A stretch of DNA of 64,000 nucleotides from assembly GCF_042664795.1 (NCBI RefSeq), contig NZ_JBHTBN010000005.1:216170-280169 (forward strand), written 5' to 3'. This document shows positions 36,000 to 44,386 of this stretch, piece after piece. This stretch comes from Jejudonia soesokkakensis (GTDB lineage Bacteria; Bacteroidota; Bacteroidia; Flavobacteriales; Flavobacteriaceae). A model generated the notes under the pieces. The model saw nothing but the letters and a program-made list of their open reading frames with translations, did no database searches and was not told the DNA's origin. The stretch's first letter is position 1, and every line of letters starts with the position of its first letter. The position numbers were made by a program, and so were the translations under genes.

Positions 36000-37271
36000 T
36001 TATCTATGAATCGTCTGTGTCCTGTCTGGACCTACCGAAACGATCTTAATTGGGATCTCCAATTCTTTTTCTAAGAAATCGATGTATTCATTTAAGGCTG
36101 GTGGAAATTGCAACGGATCTGTCATTTTGGTCAGATCTTGTTTCCAGCATTTAAAAGTTGAATAAATGGGCGTTACATTTTCTGGTTCGATGTTGTAAGG
36201 TAAATGCGTAATAGTTTCTCCTTTGTATTTGTAAGCGGTACATACCTTAAGTTCGTCAAATCCTGAAAGTACATCTCCTTTCATCATCATTAATTGAGTA
36301 ACACCATTTACTTCACAAGTGTATTTTAAAGCTATAAGATCTAGCCATCCACAGCGGCGGGGTCTCCCTGTAACTGCTCCAAATTCGTTTCCAACTTTAG
36401 CCATTTCTGCTCCCACATCGTCAAAAAGTTCGGTAGGGAAGGGGCCAGAACCTACTCTTGTCGTGTAAGCTTTAAAAATTCCATACACATCTTTCACCTT
36501 GTTAGGTGCTATTCCGAGTCCTGTACATGCTCCGGCAGCAGTGGTGTTAGAGGATGTGACAAACGGATAGGTTCCAAAGTCGATATCTAATAAAGAGCCT
36601 TGCGCACCTTCGGCAAGAATAGACTTACCAGATTTTATGGCCTGATTGAGATATTCTTCACTATCAATAAAGGTAAGCTGTTTTAGAATTTTAATAGCTT
36701 CAAAAAATTCGGCTTCCATTTCATCCAAATCGTACTGTACATCTACATTATAAAAAGCGATCATGGCTTCATGTTTATTTGCCAATGCACGGTATTTTTC
36801 TTTCCAGTCTGTCAATTCTAAATCACCCACACGAATACCATTTCTTCCGGTTTTATCCATGTAGGTAGGGCCAATCCCTTTTAAGGTAGAGCCAATTTTT
36901 GCTTTTCCTTTGGAGGCTTCGGAAGCTGCATCGAGCAATCTATGTGTAGGAAGAATAAGATGCGCTTTCCGAGAAATAATAAGTTTCGCTTTATAGTCAA
37001 TGTCAAATTGATCTAAGCCTTCTAGTTCCTTTGCAAATACGACAGGATCAATAACGACACCATTTCCAATTACATTCATAGCTGTTTTATGAAAAATCCC
37101 GGAAGGAATCGTTCTTAGTACATGCTTAATGCCATCAAATTCAAGGGTGTGACCAGCGTTGGGACCTCCCTGAAACCGAGCGATGATATCATAATTTGCG
37201 GTAAGTACATCGACGATCTTTCCTTTTCCTTCGTCTCCCCATTGTAATCCAAGTAGTAAATCTACTGCCAT
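36000..37271 (-). CDS. purA: Adenylosuccinate synthetase
   Basis: 423 residues. First committed step from IMP to AMP, using GTP and aspartate. LLLGLQWGDEGKGKIVDVL (phosphate-binding glycine loop with catalytic Asp), FQGGPNAGHTL with catalytic His, GSTLKGIGPTYMDK, LAEGAQGSLLDIDFGTYPFVTSSN and GVTGRPRRCGWLDL-like substrate loops are intact. ATG start four bases after the fur-like stop, in an operon relA-fur-purA. PurA from several bacteria is inhibited by ppGpp, which makes the location next to rel notable. Confidence 0.97.
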   Translation of the reverse strand: MAVDLLLGLQWGDEGKGKIVDVLTANYDIIARFQGGPNAGHTLEFDGIKHVLRTIPSGIFHKTAMNVIGNGVVIDPVVFAKELEGLDQFDIDYKAKLIISRKAHLILPTHRLLDAASEASKGKAKIGSTLKGIGPTYMDKTGRNGIRVGDLELTDWKEKYRALANKHEAMIAFYNVDVQYDLDEMEAEFFEAIKILKQLTFIDSEEYLNQAIKSGKSILAEGAQGSLLDIDFGTYPFVTSSNTTAAGACTGLGIAPNKVKDVYGIFKAYTTRVGSGPFPTELFDDVGAEMAKVGNEFGAVTGRPRRCGWLDLIALKYTCEVNGVTQLMMMKGDVLSGFDELKVCTAYKYKGETITHLPYNIEPENVTPIYSTFKCWKQDLTKMTDPLQFPPALNEYIDFLEKELEIPIKIVSVGPDRTQTIHR

Positions 37272-37275
37272 GATG

Positions 37276-37728
37276 CTATGCGTTTGGTTGTTTTTTATTT
37301 CCGTAGAAATATAAAGAGTGTTTGGTTATTTCAATATCAAAAACCTCTTCTATTGTTTTTTTAATATTTTGGATGCGCGGATCACAAAACTCAATAACTT
37401 CCCCATTGGAAAGAATCACGTGATCGTGTTGCTTGTCAAAATATGATTTTTCGTATTGTGCCTGATTTTGTCCGAATTGATGCTTGCGAACCAGTCCGCA
37501 CTCCAAAAGCAACTCGATGGTATTATACAGTGTGGCTCTGCTCACTCTATAATTTTTATTCTTCATATTGATATACAAGGATTCTATGTCAAAATGATCG
37601 TTGTGATCATAGACTTCCTGAAGAATAGCAAATCGCTCGGGTGTTTTACGGTGTCCTTTTTCTTCCAGAAAACCTGTAAACACGTTTTTTACGATGGCTT
37701 GATTATTTTGATCTGTTTTAGAACTCAT
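37276..37728 (-). CDS. Fur family transcriptional regulator lacking the structural CxxC
   Basis: 150 residues, ATG start. Winged-helix N-terminus KGHRKTPERFAILQEVYDHNDHF, recognition helix VSRATLYNTIELLLECGLV, and a dimerisation domain with KQHDHVILSNGEVIEF. The usual Fur pattern H.H..C..CG is replaced: positions 106 and 109 are Leu and Gly, so the structural zinc site is absent, while His42/45, His101/103, Cys115 and His137 could still form a sensing site. Which metal or signal it senses is unknown. Part of the rel-fur-purA operon, 23 bases after the rel stop. Confidence 0.85.
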   Translation of the reverse strand: MSSKTDQNNQAIVKNVFTGFLEEKGHRKTPERFAILQEVYDHNDHFDIESLYINMKNKNYRVSRATLYNTIELLLECGLVRKHQFGQNQAQYEKSYFDKQHDHVILSNGEVIEFCDPRIQNIKKTIEEVFDIEITKHSLYFYGNKKQPNA

Positions 37729-37751
37729 ATTAAGGCTGCAAAGTTAGGTAT

Positions 37752-39959
37752 TTATACCCGTGTAACTTTATCTATACCATTTATTTTTTTAATGTTTTCA
37801 ACCAAATTATTAAGAATGTTCTTGTTTTTAACTACGACTACAATTTTACCCGTAAATACACCATCATTACTATCAAAGTGAACACTTTTCATGTCGATAT
37901 GCAAGTTGTTAGAAACTACTTTAGTTACATCGTTTACAAGGCCCACAGCATCAATTCCAGTTATTCTTAGCTCAGCTTTAAATTCTCTTTGTGTAGAATC
38001 GATCCATTTTGCAGGCATGATACGATAGCTGTAATTACTTTGAAGCTGAATGGCATTAGGACAGTTTTGCTTATGCACTTTAATACCGTCATTTACAGTT
38101 AAAAAACCAAACACATCGTCCCCAGGTATGGCATTGCAACAATTTGCCATTTTGTAGTCAAGCTTGTCCTCTTCTTTTCCAAAGACTAACTGGTCATACT
38201 TTTCGGTGATTTCATCTTTATTAATTTCTTCTTGATTTCCAGGCTTACGCATGCGATTCTTAAAGAAACTAACCAATGCATTGCTTCTGGAAGAGGCAAA
38301 GTCTTTTAATTTTGGGTTATCTATGATGCCAGCTCCTACTCTGTAAAAAAGATCCTGACTGGTTTTTAGCTTAAAATAATTGACCAGTTGGTTTATGGTC
38401 TTTTCGTCCAATGTAATTTTTAAAGATTTTAGTTTTCTTGTCAGAACAACTTTGCCTTCGGCTGCAATTTCCTTGCGTTCTTCTTTAAGAGAAGATTTAA
38501 TTTTTGATCTTGCTCTACCCGTAGTTGCATAGTTAAGCCAGTTGTTGGTGGGTGTAGATTTTTCAGAAGTAATTATCTCTACCTGATCACCACTTTTAAG
38601 TTCATGGCTCAACGGGACTAGTTTTCCATTAACCTTGGTCCCTCTTGTGTGTAAACCGATTTCGGTATGGATATGAAAGGCAAAATCCAGTGCTGTGGCT
38701 CCTTTAGGAAGTGAATATAAATCTCCTTTTGGGGTAAAGATGAAAATCTCTTTTGCGTATAAATTGAGTTTAAATTCCTCAACAAAATCTACGGCACTTA
38801 TATCTTGATTTTCGAGCGTATCCTGAAGTTTGTTGAGCCAGTTTTCGAGTCCGCCATCATCACTACTTTTATTTTTATACTTGAAATGAGCAGCATATCC
38901 TTTTTCTGCAATTTCATTCATTCGTTCACTTCGTATCTGAACTTCTACCCATCTCCCTTTAGGGCCCATGACAGTAATGTGTAATGCTTCGTAGCCAGTG
39001 GATTTTGGAGAAGAAATCCAATCACGTAATCGTATAGGGTTTGGACGAAAATGATCGGTAACGATCGAATAAATTTTCCAGGCGATAAATTTTTCTTCGT
39101 CCAGTGTTTTACTTTTGTAAATAATTCGAACAGCAAATTTATCGTAGACTTCATCGAAGGTGACATTTTGAGCCAGCATTTTTCTTCGGATGGAAAAAAT
39201 AGATTTTGGGCGTCCTTTAATGGTGTATTCAAGCGCTTCGGCATCCAGAGAGTCTTTTATAATTTTAGAAAATATATCGATATATTCATCCTGCTCTTCT
39301 TTGCTTTCTTTTATTTTGCTCAGAATGTCTTTATAAACATCTGGTTCTGTATATTTTAATCCCAGGTCTTCAAGTTCAGTCTTAATGTTGTAAAGCCCAA
39401 TACGATGTGCCATAGGTGCGTAAATGTAGAGGGTTTCACTTGCAATTTTAACCTGCTTATGTTCGGGCATGGAGTCCATAGTTTGCATATTATGCAAACG
39501 GTCTGCTATTTTTATAATAATGACCCTTATATCTTCATTAAGGGTAAGCAGCATTTTTCTAAAATTTTCTGCCTGTAACGATACATCCCCATCATAGGGC
39601 ATGTTGGATATTTTCGTGAGTCCGTCTACAATTCTTGCAACAGTTTCACCAAAAAGTTGTTCCAGGTCTGCCAGAGTATATTGGGTGTCTTCTACCACAT
39701 CGTGAAGAAGGGCTGCAGCGATAGATGTTGCATCAAGTCCAATTTCTGAAGCGACGATTTTTGCAACTGCTATAGGATGAAAAACATACGCCTCGCCACT
39801 TTTGCGGCGCTGATCTTTGTGTGCATCTACCGCAACATCAAAAGCGCTTCTAATTAATTTTTTATCGTCTCTGGATAAGGTGCGATAGCTAATTTTTAAA
39901 AGTTCTTTGTATTCTTTGGCGAGTTGTTTTTTCTCTTTTTCTAGGGCCTCTGCTGTCAT
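37752..39959 (-). CDS. Bifunctional (p)ppGpp synthetase/hydrolase, RelA/SpoT (Rel) family
   Basis: 735 residues. N-terminal HD hydrolase (ALLHDVVEDTQYTLADLEQLFG and RLHNMQTMDSMPEHKQVK), synthetase domain (KSIFSIRRKMLAQ; RIIYKSKTL; LRDWISSPKSTGYEALHITV; QIRSERMNEIAEKGYAAHFKYK), TGS domain (IFTPKGDLYSLPKGATALDFAFHIHT), a Cys-rich zinc-finger-like CC region (MANCCNAIPGDD) and a C-terminal ACT domain. Both catalytic halves keep the expected residues, so it probably makes and degrades the alarmone. First gene of the operon with fur and purA. Cytoplasmic, ribosome-associated in the family. Confidence 0.95.
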   Translation of the reverse strand: MTAEALEKEKKQLAKEYKELLKISYRTLSRDDKKLIRSAFDVAVDAHKDQRRKSGEAYVFHPIAVAKIVASEIGLDATSIAAALLHDVVEDTQYTLADLEQLFGETVARIVDGLTKISNMPYDGDVSLQAENFRKMLLTLNEDIRVIIIKIADRLHNMQTMDSMPEHKQVKIASETLYIYAPMAHRIGLYNIKTELEDLGLKYTEPDVYKDILSKIKESKEEQDEYIDIFSKIIKDSLDAEALEYTIKGRPKSIFSIRRKMLAQNVTFDEVYDKFAVRIIYKSKTLDEEKFIAWKIYSIVTDHFRPNPIRLRDWISSPKSTGYEALHITVMGPKGRWVEVQIRSERMNEIAEKGYAAHFKYKNKSSDDGGLENWLNKLQDTLENQDISAVDFVEEFKLNLYAKEIFIFTPKGDLYSLPKGATALDFAFHIHTEIGLHTRGTKVNGKLVPLSHELKSGDQVEIITSEKSTPTNNWLNYATTGRARSKIKSSLKEERKEIAAEGKVVLTRKLKSLKITLDEKTINQLVNYFKLKTSQDLFYRVGAGIIDNPKLKDFASSRSNALVSFFKNRMRKPGNQEEINKDEITEKYDQLVFGKEEDKLDYKMANCCNAIPGDDVFGFLTVNDGIKVHKQNCPNAIQLQSNYSYRIMPAKWIDSTQREFKAELRITGIDAVGLVNDVTKVVSNNLHIDMKSVHFDSNDGVFTGKIVVVVKNKNILNNLVENIKKINGIDKVTRV

Positions 39960-40024
39960 ACATTAAAAATACAATATTCTTCAAGAGTGATGAAATAGAA
40001 ATCTTATAAAATTTTAGAAACCAA

Positions 40025-40822
40025 TTAAGAGTTAGTTGTGCGTTGCCGTTTTGCCTCAAAAATAAGAATGCCAGCTGCAACAGACACATTCATAGAGTCA
40101 ATTTCCCCTTCCATTGGGATAAGAATGTTCTTAGTACTTTTAGTTCGCCATACTTCTGAAAGTCCTGTAGCTTCAGTTCCAACAACAATTGCAGAAGGGA
40201 CAGTATAGTCTATTTCATGATAGACATTCGAGTTTTGGAGCGTTGCAGCATAAAAGTAAATCTTATTTTCTTGGAGAAATGCAATAATTTCTGAAGTAGT
40301 TCCCATTACAATTGTATTCGTAAAAACACATCCCACACTACTTCGAATTATATTGGGATTGTAAAGATCTGTTTTAGGATTGGCAATGAATACGGCATCC
40401 AGATTAGCTGCATCTGCGGTTCGTAATAAGGCACCAATATTACCTGGTTTTTCGGGAGCTTCAGCAATAAGTAGTAATGGATTTTTATTTTTAAGCTGAA
40501 AGTTTTTTAGGGATACGTCTTTGCTTTTTGCAATGGCGAGAATCCCTTCGGTTGAGGTTCGATAGGCTATTTTGTGATAGACCTCTTCTGTAATTTCTAT
40601 GATTTCTGAAACAGTTTCAGAAAAATCATCAATTTTTTCAGAAAAAATAGCTGGACAAAGTATAAGTGTTTTTATGGCAAACTTTCCTTTTAACGCGAGT
40701 TTAATTTCACGTACCCCTTCAACAACAAATACACCTGATTTCTTGCGTTCTCTGGATTTATTCTGAAGCAAAATAAGTTGTTTTACCAACGGATTTTGAA
40801 GACTGGAAATTACTTTATTCAT
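40025..40822 (-). CDS. TrmH/SpoU family RNA 2'-O-methyltransferase
   Basis: 265 residues from the ATG giving MNKVISSLQNPLVK; the frame extends 23 codons further to an ATG that would overlap the divergent gene's promoter. N-terminal SpoU-substrate-binding-like region (SRERKKSGVFVVEGVREIKLAL), then the SPOUT knot: EAPEKPGNIGALLRTADAA (motif 1), RSSVGCVFTN, IVVGTEATGLSEVW (motif 2) and MNVSVAAGILIFEAKRQR (motif 3, SAM knot). Targets rRNA or tRNA ribose; the exact base is unknown. It sits 65 bases upstream of relA on the same strand. Confidence 0.88.
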   Translation of the reverse strand: MNKVISSLQNPLVKQLILLQNKSRERKKSGVFVVEGVREIKLALKGKFAIKTLILCPAIFSEKIDDFSETVSEIIEITEEVYHKIAYRTSTEGILAIAKSKDVSLKNFQLKNKNPLLLIAEAPEKPGNIGALLRTADAANLDAVFIANPKTDLYNPNIIRSSVGCVFTNTIVMGTTSEIIAFLQENKIYFYAATLQNSNVYHEIDYTVPSAIVVGTEATGLSEVWRTKSTKNILIPMEGEIDSMNVSVAAGILIFEAKRQRTTNS

Positions 40823-40905
40823 AAATGTAAAGATACATTTTTCAAAAATTAGCGTAGGTTTTAAATATGTATCATTATCTGTATCTTGCACGAAAAATAG
40901 GTGCT

Positions 40906-42393
40906 ATGAAAAAAGTTGTATGTTTTGTTCTATTCAGTATTGTATTTCAATTGCAGGCTGCTGAGGGGTTTTGTCCTGTAAGTTTGGTGCCAGAAATTAA
41001 TGCTTGTGAAGGAGAAACAGTTACCTTAGATGGAACAACGACTGCCAGCGGATATACCTATCAATGGTTTAAAGATGGAACTGTATTGCCCAACGAAACG
41101 AATGCGACGCTTCTAGTTACTCAAGCCGGACTGTATCGCGTGGAAGCTACAAACGGTCCAACCTTGTGTTTTAGTGAATCTACAGTTGCTTTTTTGGACG
41201 CACCGGATATAACATCTCCTACACCTCTTCAAGTTTGTGACGAAGATAATGACGGATTTACATCTTTTGATCTAACTGTAAAGGATAGTGAGATAACAAA
41301 CGGTAATCCAGATTATATTGTGCTTTATTTTTTAACGCAGGCCGACTCTCAAAACAATGTGAACCCATTAATAAGCCCATACACTAATACGATCAATCCG
41401 CAAACGTTATTTGTTCGTGTGGAGGATGTAACAACTTCTTGTACGTCTTTTACAACATTAGAATTGCAAGTGATTATTTTGGAATCAGGGATTCCTAATG
41501 ATATCACAGTAGAAGACCCAGACAATGATGGAATTGCTGTATTTGATTTAACTGTAAATGATGTTATACTTCTTAACGGACAGAATAGTGAAGATTTTTC
41601 AATAAATTATTTCGTAACCCAAGCAGATGCTCTTAATGATTCGAATGCTATTAGCAATCCAGGTCAGTTTACAAACTCTGTAAATCCACAAACTATTTAT
41701 ACGAGAATTGCATCGCTGTTGAATAGTTGTTTTGATACTTCAAGTTTTAATATAACAGCAGAGTTTATGCCTGCTCCCGATGAAGACAATGATGGTGTGC
41801 CCGATGAAGATGAAGATATAAATAATAATGGAAATCTTGAAGATGATGATACAGATGGAGATTCGTTACCTAACTATCGCGATAGTGATGATGATGGCGA
41901 TCTTGTTGAAACCATTGATGAAATTACAGGAATTGGTGCAGGAAGATTGTTATACGGAAACCGAATTTTTATCGATACAGATGAAGATATGATTGAAAAT
42001 TATCTGGACGATGACGATGATGGCGACCTGGTGCTCACTAAAGATGAAGATTATAATGGCAATGGAAACCCAATTGATGATGATACCAATGGGAATAATA
42101 TTCCAGATTTTCTGGATGCAGAGGCCGCCTTGGGAGTTGATGAAGTTTTTGTAAATTCGTTACGCTTATTTCCTAATCCGACAGCTTCAGTAGTGACCAT
42201 TAGTTCTCCACAATTAGGTGCGCAATTTCGTATCGTTATTTATAATGCTGAAGGAAAAATTGTTCAGGAAAATGAAACCGTTTCCCAAGTAAACAGGGCT
42301 ACGATATCTCTTTCAGCGTTGAAAACAGGCGTCTATTTTCTGAAGGTTGTTTCCGAAGAAAAACAAGCAATACTTCAATTTATAAAAGTATAA
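40906..42393 (+). CDS. Secreted T9SS type A protein with Asp-rich calcium-binding block
   Basis: 495 residues from the ATG giving MKKVVCFVLFS; an upstream ATG (40867) would add a non-signal leader. Signal peptide ends around residue 19. An Ig-like domain with YQWFKDGTVL (about 30-85) is followed by two C...F.LT...NP...R modules (about 108-190 and 199-285), then a block of Asp/Asn repeats (DEDNDGVPDEDED..., DDDTDGDSLPNYRDSDDD..., DDDTNGNNIPDFLDAE; about 291-405) like thrombospondin type 3 or EF-hand Ca-binding repeats, and a C-terminal type A sorting domain (LFPNPTASVVTISS to the end). Presumed surface protein. Its TAA abuts the lycopene cyclase stop (TAATTA). Confidence 0.85.
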   Translation: MKKVVCFVLFSIVFQLQAAEGFCPVSLVPEINACEGETVTLDGTTTASGYTYQWFKDGTVLPNETNATLLVTQAGLYRVEATNGPTLCFSESTVAFLDAPDITSPTPLQVCDEDNDGFTSFDLTVKDSEITNGNPDYIVLYFLTQADSQNNVNPLISPYTNTINPQTLFVRVEDVTTSCTSFTTLELQVIILESGIPNDITVEDPDNDGIAVFDLTVNDVILLNGQNSEDFSINYFVTQADALNDSNAISNPGQFTNSVNPQTIYTRIASLLNSCFDTSSFNITAEFMPAPDEDNDGVPDEDEDINNNGNLEDDDTDGDSLPNYRDSDDDGDLVETIDEITGIGAGRLLYGNRIFIDTDEDMIENYLDDDDDGDLVLTKDEDYNGNGNPIDDDTNGNNIPDFLDAEAALGVDEVFVNSLRLFPNPTASVVTISSPQLGAQFRIVIYNAEGKIVQENETVSQVNRATISLSALKTGVYFLKVVSEEKQAILQFIKV

Positions 42394-43089
42394 TTATCGC
42401 GCTTTTTGCTTTTTGTTTTCAATATAATCCATGATTACAAGGACGGTAAGTAGCATGCCCAGCGCATAAATGCTATCTTCTACAGGAACTGTAAGAACGC
42501 GGATTCCGAGATTTTCGGTATTATCATACCAAACTACCTGATCTTCAATACCGGTTCCAGTTAATATGCCGTTGACAATAAAGAACGGAAATAACATTAC
42601 TAAAAAGGTGGGTAGAAATTTTGCCAGTACCTGAGGTTTGTAATTGTAGATCAAACCTAAAAGTATAATCGCATACGAAAAATTGATGAGTGTATACCAC
42701 TTGTCATACGCATACCAAAGCGTGATAATTAAAATAGACTGCAATGCCACATAGCAAATAGAAGTAGTCTTGGTAGAAAACCCCCAGTTTTTTATTAGAT
42801 AGGATAGTGAATAATGACTAAAAATACAGGCATATGGAATGCATATAAAAAACAACCATTCTTCGATAGGCAGATTTAATATTTTGTAGCCAGTGATATA
42901 AGCGTCATTAAATCCCCAGATGCCATTGTTGGTAAAGATAACATCCCACGAAATGAAAAACGCCATCATAAAGAAGGTACCTATGGCAAATGACTTCCAC
43001 TTTTTATAAAACTGAAGCTTGGGATGAAAACTGAATAGGAATGGAACTGAAAAAGAGCCAGCATTAAGCCAGAGGTACAGGTATTCCAT
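42394..43089 (-). CDS. Lycopene cyclase domain membrane protein
   Basis: 231 residues, about seven membrane helices (YLYLWLNAGSFSVPFLFSF, FAIGTFFMMAFFISWDVIF, FFICIPYACIFSHYSLSYLI and others). It matches the CrtYcd/CarR-type heterodimer-related cyclase family (lycopene cyclase domain, TIGR03462), here as a single chain with two repeats, PIEEWLFFICIPYACIF being the acidic PxE(E/D) motif and PVEDSIYALGMLLTVLV its repeat. It closes lycopene into beta-carotene. ATG two bases after the crtZ stop, last gene in the crt operon. This family is unrelated to the FAD-dependent CrtY. Confidence 0.88.
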   Translation of the reverse strand: MEYLYLWLNAGSFSVPFLFSFHPKLQFYKKWKSFAIGTFFMMAFFISWDVIFTNNGIWGFNDAYITGYKILNLPIEEWLFFICIPYACIFSHYSLSYLIKNWGFSTKTTSICYVALQSILIITLWYAYDKWYTLINFSYAIILLGLIYNYKPQVLAKFLPTFLVMLFPFFIVNGILTGTGIEDQVVWYDNTENLGIRVLTVPVEDSIYALGMLLTVLVIMDYIENKKQKAR

Positions 43090-43091
43090 AG

Positions 43092-43541
43092 TTACTTTTT
43101 AAAATATTTTAAGGGCGGAAAGAGCATTCCGAAGCATTCACCTTCTTGTTTGCCAAGATGTTTGTGATGAATTTTGTGTGCTCGGCGAATTCCTTTTGCA
43201 TACCAGTTATTAGCATTGCGAAACATTTTAAAGCGCTGATGAATAAAGATATCATGTACAAAAAAGTAGGTAACTCCGTAAGCAAATATTCCTAAGCCAA
43301 TGGGTAATCCTGCCCAAAATCCATAATATTGCCATCCAACAAAACAACCAATACTTACTGCTGCGTAGAAGATGAAAAAGAAATCATTACGTTCCCACCA
43401 GCTGTTGTGGTCTTTGTGGTGATGATCTTTATGTAGTTTCCATAGAAAGCCATGCATAACATACTTATGGGTGAACCAAGCCATAAACTCCATGATACAA
43501 AAGGTGGTTAGGAAAATTAAAATCCAGAAAAGAATCAACAT
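43092..43541 (-). CDS. crtZ: Beta-carotene 3-hydroxylase CrtZ
   Basis: 149 residues, small di-iron membrane hydroxylase (fatty acid hydroxylase superfamily). Histidine clusters: HKYVMHGFLWKLHKDHHHKDHN, HDIFIHQRF and HKIHHKHLGK, the arrangement expected for the iron ligands, with four hydrophobic segments between them. Converts beta-carotene to zeaxanthin. The ATG immediately follows the crtB TAA (TAAATG), so expression is coupled. In this window no ketolase (CrtW) accompanies it, so zeaxanthin is the predicted end product. Confidence 0.92.
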   Translation of the reverse strand: MLILFWILIFLTTFCIMEFMAWFTHKYVMHGFLWKLHKDHHHKDHNSWWERNDFFFIFYAAVSIGCFVGWQYYGFWAGLPIGLGIFAYGVTYFFVHDIFIHQRFKMFRNANNWYAKGIRRAHKIHHKHLGKQEGECFGMLFPPLKYFKK

Positions 43542-44384
43542 TTATCGCACTAATTTTAATTGGTATTTCACGTAGCTACGGGTTAAAAGGCCAAATTTTT
43601 CGTAATTGGGCACTCGTATACGTGTATTTTTTATTTCTACTGCAGGTGTTTTAGCCAGTTTTTTTAATAATCTCCTGTAGTACCTATAGGCCATAAAAAC
43701 TCCAAACTTGGCTTCGGCAGGTAACATTAAAATGCCTTCATAGCCTTTTTTAAAGTCACTTTCAATATCTGCTATAATAACTGCTTTTGAAGTTTCATCC
43801 AGCGCATCGAGATTGGTGTTTGGAAAATATGTTCTGCTCAAACCTTCAAAGTCTTCTTTTAAATCTCGAAGGAAATTAACCTTTTGAAAGGCAGAACCTA
43901 AGTGCATAGCTGCGTCTTTAAGAGCTTCATATTTTGCAACATCTCCTTTTACAAATACTTTTAAACACATCAATCCTACAACATCTGCAGATCCATATAT
44001 GTACTGTTTGTATTCTTCTTCGGTGAGATAATCTTTTTTGGTTAGATCCAGACGCATACTATCCATGAAGCTATTAATAAGTGCTTCATCTATATTATAT
44101 TTATGAACAGTATGCTGAAATGCATTTAGAATAGGATTTAAATGAATTTTATCTTCAAGGGCTTCTGCTAAGGATTTTTCAAAACGAGAAAAAAGTGTTG
44201 GTTTGTCATAGTCATGAAAGCTATCTACAATTTCATCTGCAAATCTTACAAATCCGTACACATTATAAATATCCTGACGAATAGTAGGGGCCAGCATCTT
44301 TGTTGCTAACGAGAAGGATGTGCTGTAAGTATTGGTAACTTGCTTACTGCATGATTGAGATACGATGTCAAATAATTCTTTCAA
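43542..44384 (-). CDS. crtB: Phytoene synthase
   Basis: 280 residues, squalene/phytoene synthase fold. Two Asp-rich motifs: FVRFADEIVDSFHDYD (DxxxD) and VNFLRDLKEDFEGL (second DxxxD), plus AFQKVNFL and YRYYRRLLKKL. Condenses two geranylgeranyl diphosphates to phytoene. The start is TTG at 44384, two bases after the crtI stop; no in-frame ATG precedes the first motif. A GGPP synthase is not seen in this window, so the precursor enzyme is encoded elsewhere. Confidence 0.94.
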   Translation of the reverse strand: MKELFDIVSQSCSKQVTNTYSTSFSLATKMLAPTIRQDIYNVYGFVRFADEIVDSFHDYDKPTLFSRFEKSLAEALEDKIHLNPILNAFQHTVHKYNIDEALINSFMDSMRLDLTKKDYLTEEEYKQYIYGSADVVGLMCLKVFVKGDVAKYEALKDAAMHLGSAFQKVNFLRDLKEDFEGLSRTYFPNTNLDALDETSKAVIIADIESDFKKGYEGILMLPAEAKFGVFMAYRYYRRLLKKLAKTPAVEIKNTRIRVPNYEKFGLLTRSYVKYQLKLVR

Positions 44385-44386
44385 TG

